Below the pieces are notes generated by a model, which did not search any database, was not told the DNA's origin, and worked only from the letters and a program-made list of their open reading frames with translations. Made by a program: the position numbers and the translations under genes. Of a DNA stretch of 8,991 nucleotides, positions 6,296 to 8,991 are shown piece after piece. The stretch's first letter is position 1. Every line of letters begins with the position of its first letter. Source of the DNA: Lachnospiraceae bacterium (lineage in GTDB: Bacteria; Bacillota; Clostridia; Lachnospirales; Lachnospiraceae). The stretch spans positions 3,136-12,126 of the forward strand of contig DPJQ01000188.1 of NCBI GenBank assembly GCA_003542935.1, given 5' to 3'.

Positions 6296-7560
6296 TCACC
6301 GTCCTTCCCCACAAGCGCCCCGCCAGCCGGCAGCTCTCCGTTCGGATAGTCTTCCGGTTTCGTCACGGCCTTGATGGCGGTATTCTTACCGATCCGCACA
6401 TTCGGCGGTATCACGGAGTTCTCTCCGATCGTTACCAGGCCAAACGCATAGACCTTGGGTTTCAGAACGTTCTCAGCTTCCGGGCCCTCGCCCATGATCA
6501 CATTCTCGCCAACCTTTACATTCTCCGCAATGATCGCTTTCTCGATCCGGCAGTTTTTCCCGATCACCGTATCGCCCATGATAATGGAATCGCGGACAAC
6601 AGCTCCCGGCTCCACCGTTACATTCACACCGATGACGGAGTTATGTACCTCCCCCTCGATGTTACAGCCCTCGCTGATCAAACTGCGGTCGATCACCGCG
6701 TTCGATCCCACATACTGGGGGCGGATCACATCGCACTTCGTATAGATTTTCCAGAATTCTTCATATAAATTAAACTCCGGAATGATATCGATCAACTCCA
6801 TATTGGCTTCCCAGTAGGAGCCCAGTGTTCCCACATCTTTCCAGTAACCGTTGAACTCATAGGCATACAGCCTTTTGCCGCCGTCACGCAGATAGGGCAG
6901 GATATGGAAACCAAAATCCAGGTTCGCTGTGCCCTTCATCTCCTCGAAAGCCTCTTTGAGCACCGGCCAGCTGAAGATATAGATACCCATATTGGCCAGA
7001 TTGCTCCTGGGATGGGCCGGTTTCTCCTCGAAATCCGTCACCCGGCCGTTACCGTCGGTGATCATAACGCCGAAACGGCTGGCCTCTTCCATGGGAACCG
7101 GCATACAGGCGATGGTCAGATCAGCCTTGTTAGCCTTGTGATAATCCAGCATCACCTCGTAATCCATCTTGTAAATATGGTCGCCGGAAAGGATCAGAAC
7201 ATAATCCGGATTGTACTGCTCCATATACGCCATATTCTGGTAAATGGCATCCGCCGTACCGGCGTACCATTCCGCGCCGCCGCTCTTCTCGTAGGGCGAG
7301 AGAACGGTCACGCCGCCCACATTGCGATCCAGATCCCACGGGATACCGATACCGATATGGGTGTTCAGACGGAGGGGCTGATACTGGGTCAGCACGCCCA
7401 CCGTATCTACTCCGGAATTGATACAATTACTGAGCGGGAAATCGATAATACGATATTTACCGCCGAATGCCACAGCAGGCTTGGCAACTTTCTCCGTCAG
7501 GACACCCAAACGGCTGCCCTGCCCACCTGCCAGAAGCATTGCGATCATTTCTTTTTTCAT
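6292..7560 (-). CDS. glgC: Glucose-1-phosphate adenylyltransferase, catalytic subunit GlgC
   Basis: This 422-residue enzyme makes ADP-glucose and pyrophosphate from ATP and glucose 1-phosphate, the committed step of bacterial glycogen synthesis in the cytoplasm. Visible motifs: GGQGSRLGVLT (12-22, nucleotide binding), KPAVAFGGKYRIIDFPLSNC (27-46), EWYAGTADAIYQN (97-109), LSGDHIYKMDY (124-134, with the catalytic Asp127) and FEEKP (178-182). Hexapeptide repeats of a left-handed beta-helix fill about residues 285-400 (for instance VHNSVIGVNVTVEPGAVV). Start choice: ATG 7560..7558 has GAGGTGA eight bases upstream; the longer frame from GTG 7572 would begin inside that ribosome binding site and is rejected. 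It is first in an operon with glgD and divergent from murC. Its promoter is at 7594..7622. Confidence 0.97.
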   Translation of the reverse strand: MKKEMIAMLLAGGQGSRLGVLTEKVAKPAVAFGGKYRIIDFPLSNCINSGVDTVGVLTQYQPLRLNTHIGIGIPWDLDRNVGGVTVLSPYEKSGGAEWYAGTADAIYQNMAYMEQYNPDYVLILSGDHIYKMDYEVMLDYHKANKADLTIACMPVPMEEASRFGVMITDGNGRVTDFEEKPAHPRSNLANMGIYIFSWPVLKEAFEEMKGTANLDFGFHILPYLRDGGKRLYAYEFNGYWKDVGTLGSYWEANMELIDIIPEFNLYEEFWKIYTKCDVIRPQYVGSNAVIDRSLISEGCNIEGEVHNSVIGVNVTVEPGAVVRDSIIMGDTVIGKNCRIEKAIIAENVKVGENVIMGEGPEAENVLKPKVYAFGLVTIGENSVIPPNVRIGKNTAIKAVTKPEDYPNGELPAGGALVGKDGE

Positions 7561-7593
7561 CAATGCAATCACCTCTTGTCCTGTAGTAAAGCT

Positions 7594-7622
7594 ATTATAA
7601 CACAGTCAACTGAAATAGTGAA
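7594..7622 (-). promoter_or_regulatory. glgC-glgD promoter (extended -10)
   Basis: On the minus strand TGTTATAAT gives a consensus -10 (7594..7599) with the extended TG. The -35 is TTCACT (7617..7622), 17 bases away, four of six matches. Long A-runs lie just upstream of the -35 (about 7634..7650). Transcription would begin near 7587, leaving a short leader of about 27 bases with the GAGGTGA binding site. Confidence 0.75.
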
Positions 7623-7784
7623 CAACTTTACATATTTTTTTCATTTTTTTTGCACCATTTTAGGATATTTGTCATATGTTTCTCTTGATATCTTACGGTA
7701 ACGATGTCACTTTGCCCTATTTTTTGGTGCTTCCGCAACATTTCCTTGCGGCCTGCCCGGCATGGCAAAAGAACGACATTAAAT

Positions 7785-7812
7785 TTGCTTTTTTTTCTTC
7801 CTGTAGTATAAT
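7785..7812 (+). promoter_or_regulatory. murC promoter
   Basis: A consensus TATAAT -10 lies at 7807..7812. The best -35 is TTGCTT (7785..7790) at a spacing of 16, only a partial match, inside a T-rich stretch. Transcription would begin near 7819, giving a leader of about 70 bases. Confidence 0.6.
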
Positions 7813-7822
7813 TAAGAAGAAT

Positions 7823-7851
7823 TGTAACTGCCCGGTTCCTTCACAGTTACA
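7823..7851 (+). promoter_or_regulatory. Stem-loop in the murC leader with a possible anti-Shine-Dalgarno loop
   Basis: TGTAACTG (7823..7830) and CAGTTACA (7844..7851) form a perfect 8-base-pair stem with a 13-base loop. The loop contains TCCTT (7837..7841), the exact complement of AAGGA in the murC ribosome binding site (7877..7881). It begins a few bases after the predicted transcription start. Whether it regulates anything is inference; a 5-base match to a purine-rich site can occur by chance. Confidence 0.4.
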
Positions 7852-7890
7852 GACCGTTGCAATATAAACCTTAAAAAAGGAGTTTCCATA

Positions 7891-8991
7891 ATGTATCATA
7901 TTCAGTTTACATCCCCCGTACATGTACATTTCATCGGCATCGGCGGCATCAGCATGAGCAGTCTGGCCGAGATCCTTATGACCAACGGCTTTCCCGTGTC
8001 CGGCTCGGATGCCCGCGAGAGCGATCTGACCCGCCATCTGGAGGAGATGGGCGCACGGGTGGACATCGGCCAGAGGGCCGGCAATATCACCGACGGTATC
8101 GGCCTGGTGGTCTACACCGCGGCCATCAGCGAAGATAATCCCGAGCTTGCGGCTGCCAGGGAAAAGGGGATTCCCCTCCTCACCCGGGCGGAACTTCTGG
8201 GGCAGATCATGCGCAATTATCCGGTGCCCATCGCCGTGGCCGGCACCCACGGGAAAACCACTACCACCTCCATGGCCGCCCTGGCCCTTCTGGAAGCCGG
8301 CATGGATCCCACGGTCAGTGTGGGCGGCATCCTGCCGGAGATCGGCGGCAACCTGCGGATCGGCCACTCCGACACCTTTATCACGGAGGCCTGCGAGTAC
8401 ACCAACAGTTTCTTAAGCTTTTTCCCGAAGATCGCCATCATATTGAACGTGGATGCCGACCATCTGGATTTTTTCAAGGACATATATGATATAAGAAACT
8501 CTTTCCACCGGTTCGCCGGACTGCTGCCCACAGACGGTACACTGATCATCAATAATGACACCCCCGAGGTGTCTGCCGTGACCAGGGGGCTTACCTGCCG
8601 GACCGTCACGTTCAGCCTGTCGGGAAACGGCGATTACACTGCCGGGGATATCACCTGGGATCCTGAGGGATGCGCTTCTTTTGAGGCTTTTTTCAAGGGT
8701 GCGCCCGTGGGGCTCTTCACCCTCCATGTACCGGGGCTTCACAATGTGTCTAATGCCCTGTCCGTCATTGCCATGGGCTTCTGCCTGGGTATGGATGCCG
8801 CCACGATTCAGCGGGGATTTGACCGGTTCGGCGGCACAAAGCGCCGTTTTGAGCATAAAGGCGTTGTAGGAGGCGTGACAGTGATCGACGATTACGCCCA
8901 CCATCCCACAGAGATCCGGGCCACCCTCACCACCGCAAAGAACTATCCACATAAGACTACCTGGTGTGTGTTCCAGCCCCACACCTACACC
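7891..8991 (+). CDS. murC: UDP-N-acetylmuramate--L-alanine ligase MurC (3' end cut by window edge)
   Basis: The frame is open from ATG 7891 to the last base: 367 complete codons of a protein normally about 450-470 residues long. MurC adds L-alanine to UDP-N-acetylmuramic acid using ATP, the first peptide step of peptidoglycan synthesis in the cytoplasm. Seen here: HFIGIGGISMSSLA (13-26, the N-terminal Rossmann UDP-binding loop typical of MurC), AVAGTHGKTTTTSM (115-128, ATP P-loop), EACEYTNSFLSF (167-178, where E. coli has EADES), NVDADHLDFFKD (186-197), GLHNVSNAL (282-290), GTKRRFE (315-321) and DDYAHHPTE (333-341). The start has AAGGAG (7877..7882) eight bases upstream. Sampled lines are strongly GC-rich. 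The open frames on the opposite strand here are shadows of this gene. It is divergent from glgC; in other Firmicutes murC is also found close to spoVG. Confidence 0.96.
   Translation, partial: MYHIQFTSPVHVHFIGIGGISMSSLAEILMTNGFPVSGSDARESDLTRHLEEMGARVDIGQRAGNITDGIGLVVYTAAISEDNPELAAAREKGIPLLTRAELLGQIMRNYPVPIAVAGTHGKTTTTSMAALALLEAGMDPTVSVGGILPEIGGNLRIGHSDTFITEACEYTNSFLSFFPKIAIILNVDADHLDFFKDIYDIRNSFHRFAGLLPTDGTLIINNDTPEVSAVTRGLTCRTVTFSLSGNGDYTAGDITWDPEGCASFEAFFKGAPVGLFTLHVPGLHNVSNALSVIAMGFCLGMDAATIQRGFDRFGGTKRRFEHKGVVGGVTVIDDYAHHPTEIRATLTTAKNYPHKTTWCVFQPHTYT

Larger units (their letters stand above)
7561..7890. other. Divergent intergenic region between glgC and murC (330 bases)
   Basis: No gene was found here. 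From left to right it holds the glgC ribosome binding site (7569..7575), the glgC promoter (7594..7622), A-tracts on the minus strand at 7634..7650 placed like an UP element for that promoter, an AT-rich middle with a weak paired segment GCACCA/TGGTGC (7652..7657 with 7725..7730), a perfect 6-base-pair hairpin CCGCAA/TTGCGG (7733..7738 with 7746..7751), a run of eight T or more near 7789..7797, the murC promoter, a leader hairpin and the murC ribosome binding site. Confidence 0.7.

Noticed and set aside
6904..7701. A 265-codon open frame on the plus strand
   Set aside because: It lies opposite glgC and runs into its promoter; its translation shows no recognisable domain.
7765..7797. A plus-strand terminator made of GCAAA/TTTGC followed by T8
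   Set aside because: The stem is only five base pairs and there is no plus-strand gene upstream to end.
7717..8367. A 216-codon open frame on the minus strand
   Set aside because: It lies opposite murC, whose frame carries all the family motifs; the long opposite frame is an effect of GC-rich codons.

Overview
The window looks like chromosome of a Gram-positive anaerobe of the Clostridia, most likely Lachnospiraceae. The reasons are a two-subunit GlgC/GlgD ADP-glucose system, SpoVG, a MurC with the EACEY motif, a coiled-coil/3D cell-wall protein, strong purine-rich ribosome binding sites and sigma-A type promoters. The species cannot be fixed from this sequence.

Layout. Every gene from base 1 to 7560 lies on the minus strand; murC, cut by the right edge, lies on the plus strand. 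Read in the direction of transcription, the minus block is: glgC and glgD (overlapping ATGA junction), spoVG, an RsmB/NOP-type RNA cytosine-C5 methyltransferase, a secreted coiled-coil plus 3D-domain protein, then, beyond a strong intrinsic terminator and behind a possible promoter of its own, a two-gene unit. That unit is a PP-loop ATPase/PAPS-reductase-like protein with a DUF3440-type C-terminus (IbrA-like) and the start of a ParB/Srx-fold protein (IbrB-like) that runs off the left edge. glgC and murC are divergent across a 330-base gap that holds both promoters.

How the genes fit together. glgC-glgD make ADP-glucose for glycogen. spoVG, murC and the 3D protein belong to envelope, division and sporulation functions. 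The methyltransferase modifies rRNA or tRNA. The IbrA/IbrB-like pair is the accessory part: its neighbours are housekeeping genes, its sampled base composition is lower in GC, and its function in this kind of host is not established.

Most unusual signals. (1) A 121-base imperfect inverted repeat (3011..3131) between the methyltransferase and the 3D gene. Read as minus-strand RNA it gives 24 of 25 pairs, and most differences between the arms are wobble-compatible only on that strand. Part of it can also form a competing local hairpin. No known RNA family was recognised. (2) The IbrA/IbrB-like pair. (3) Two further small leader or 3'-end structures, between glgD and spoVG and in the murC leader, each with a possible alternative pairing. 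No tRNA, rRNA, CRISPR array, transposase or phage gene was seen.
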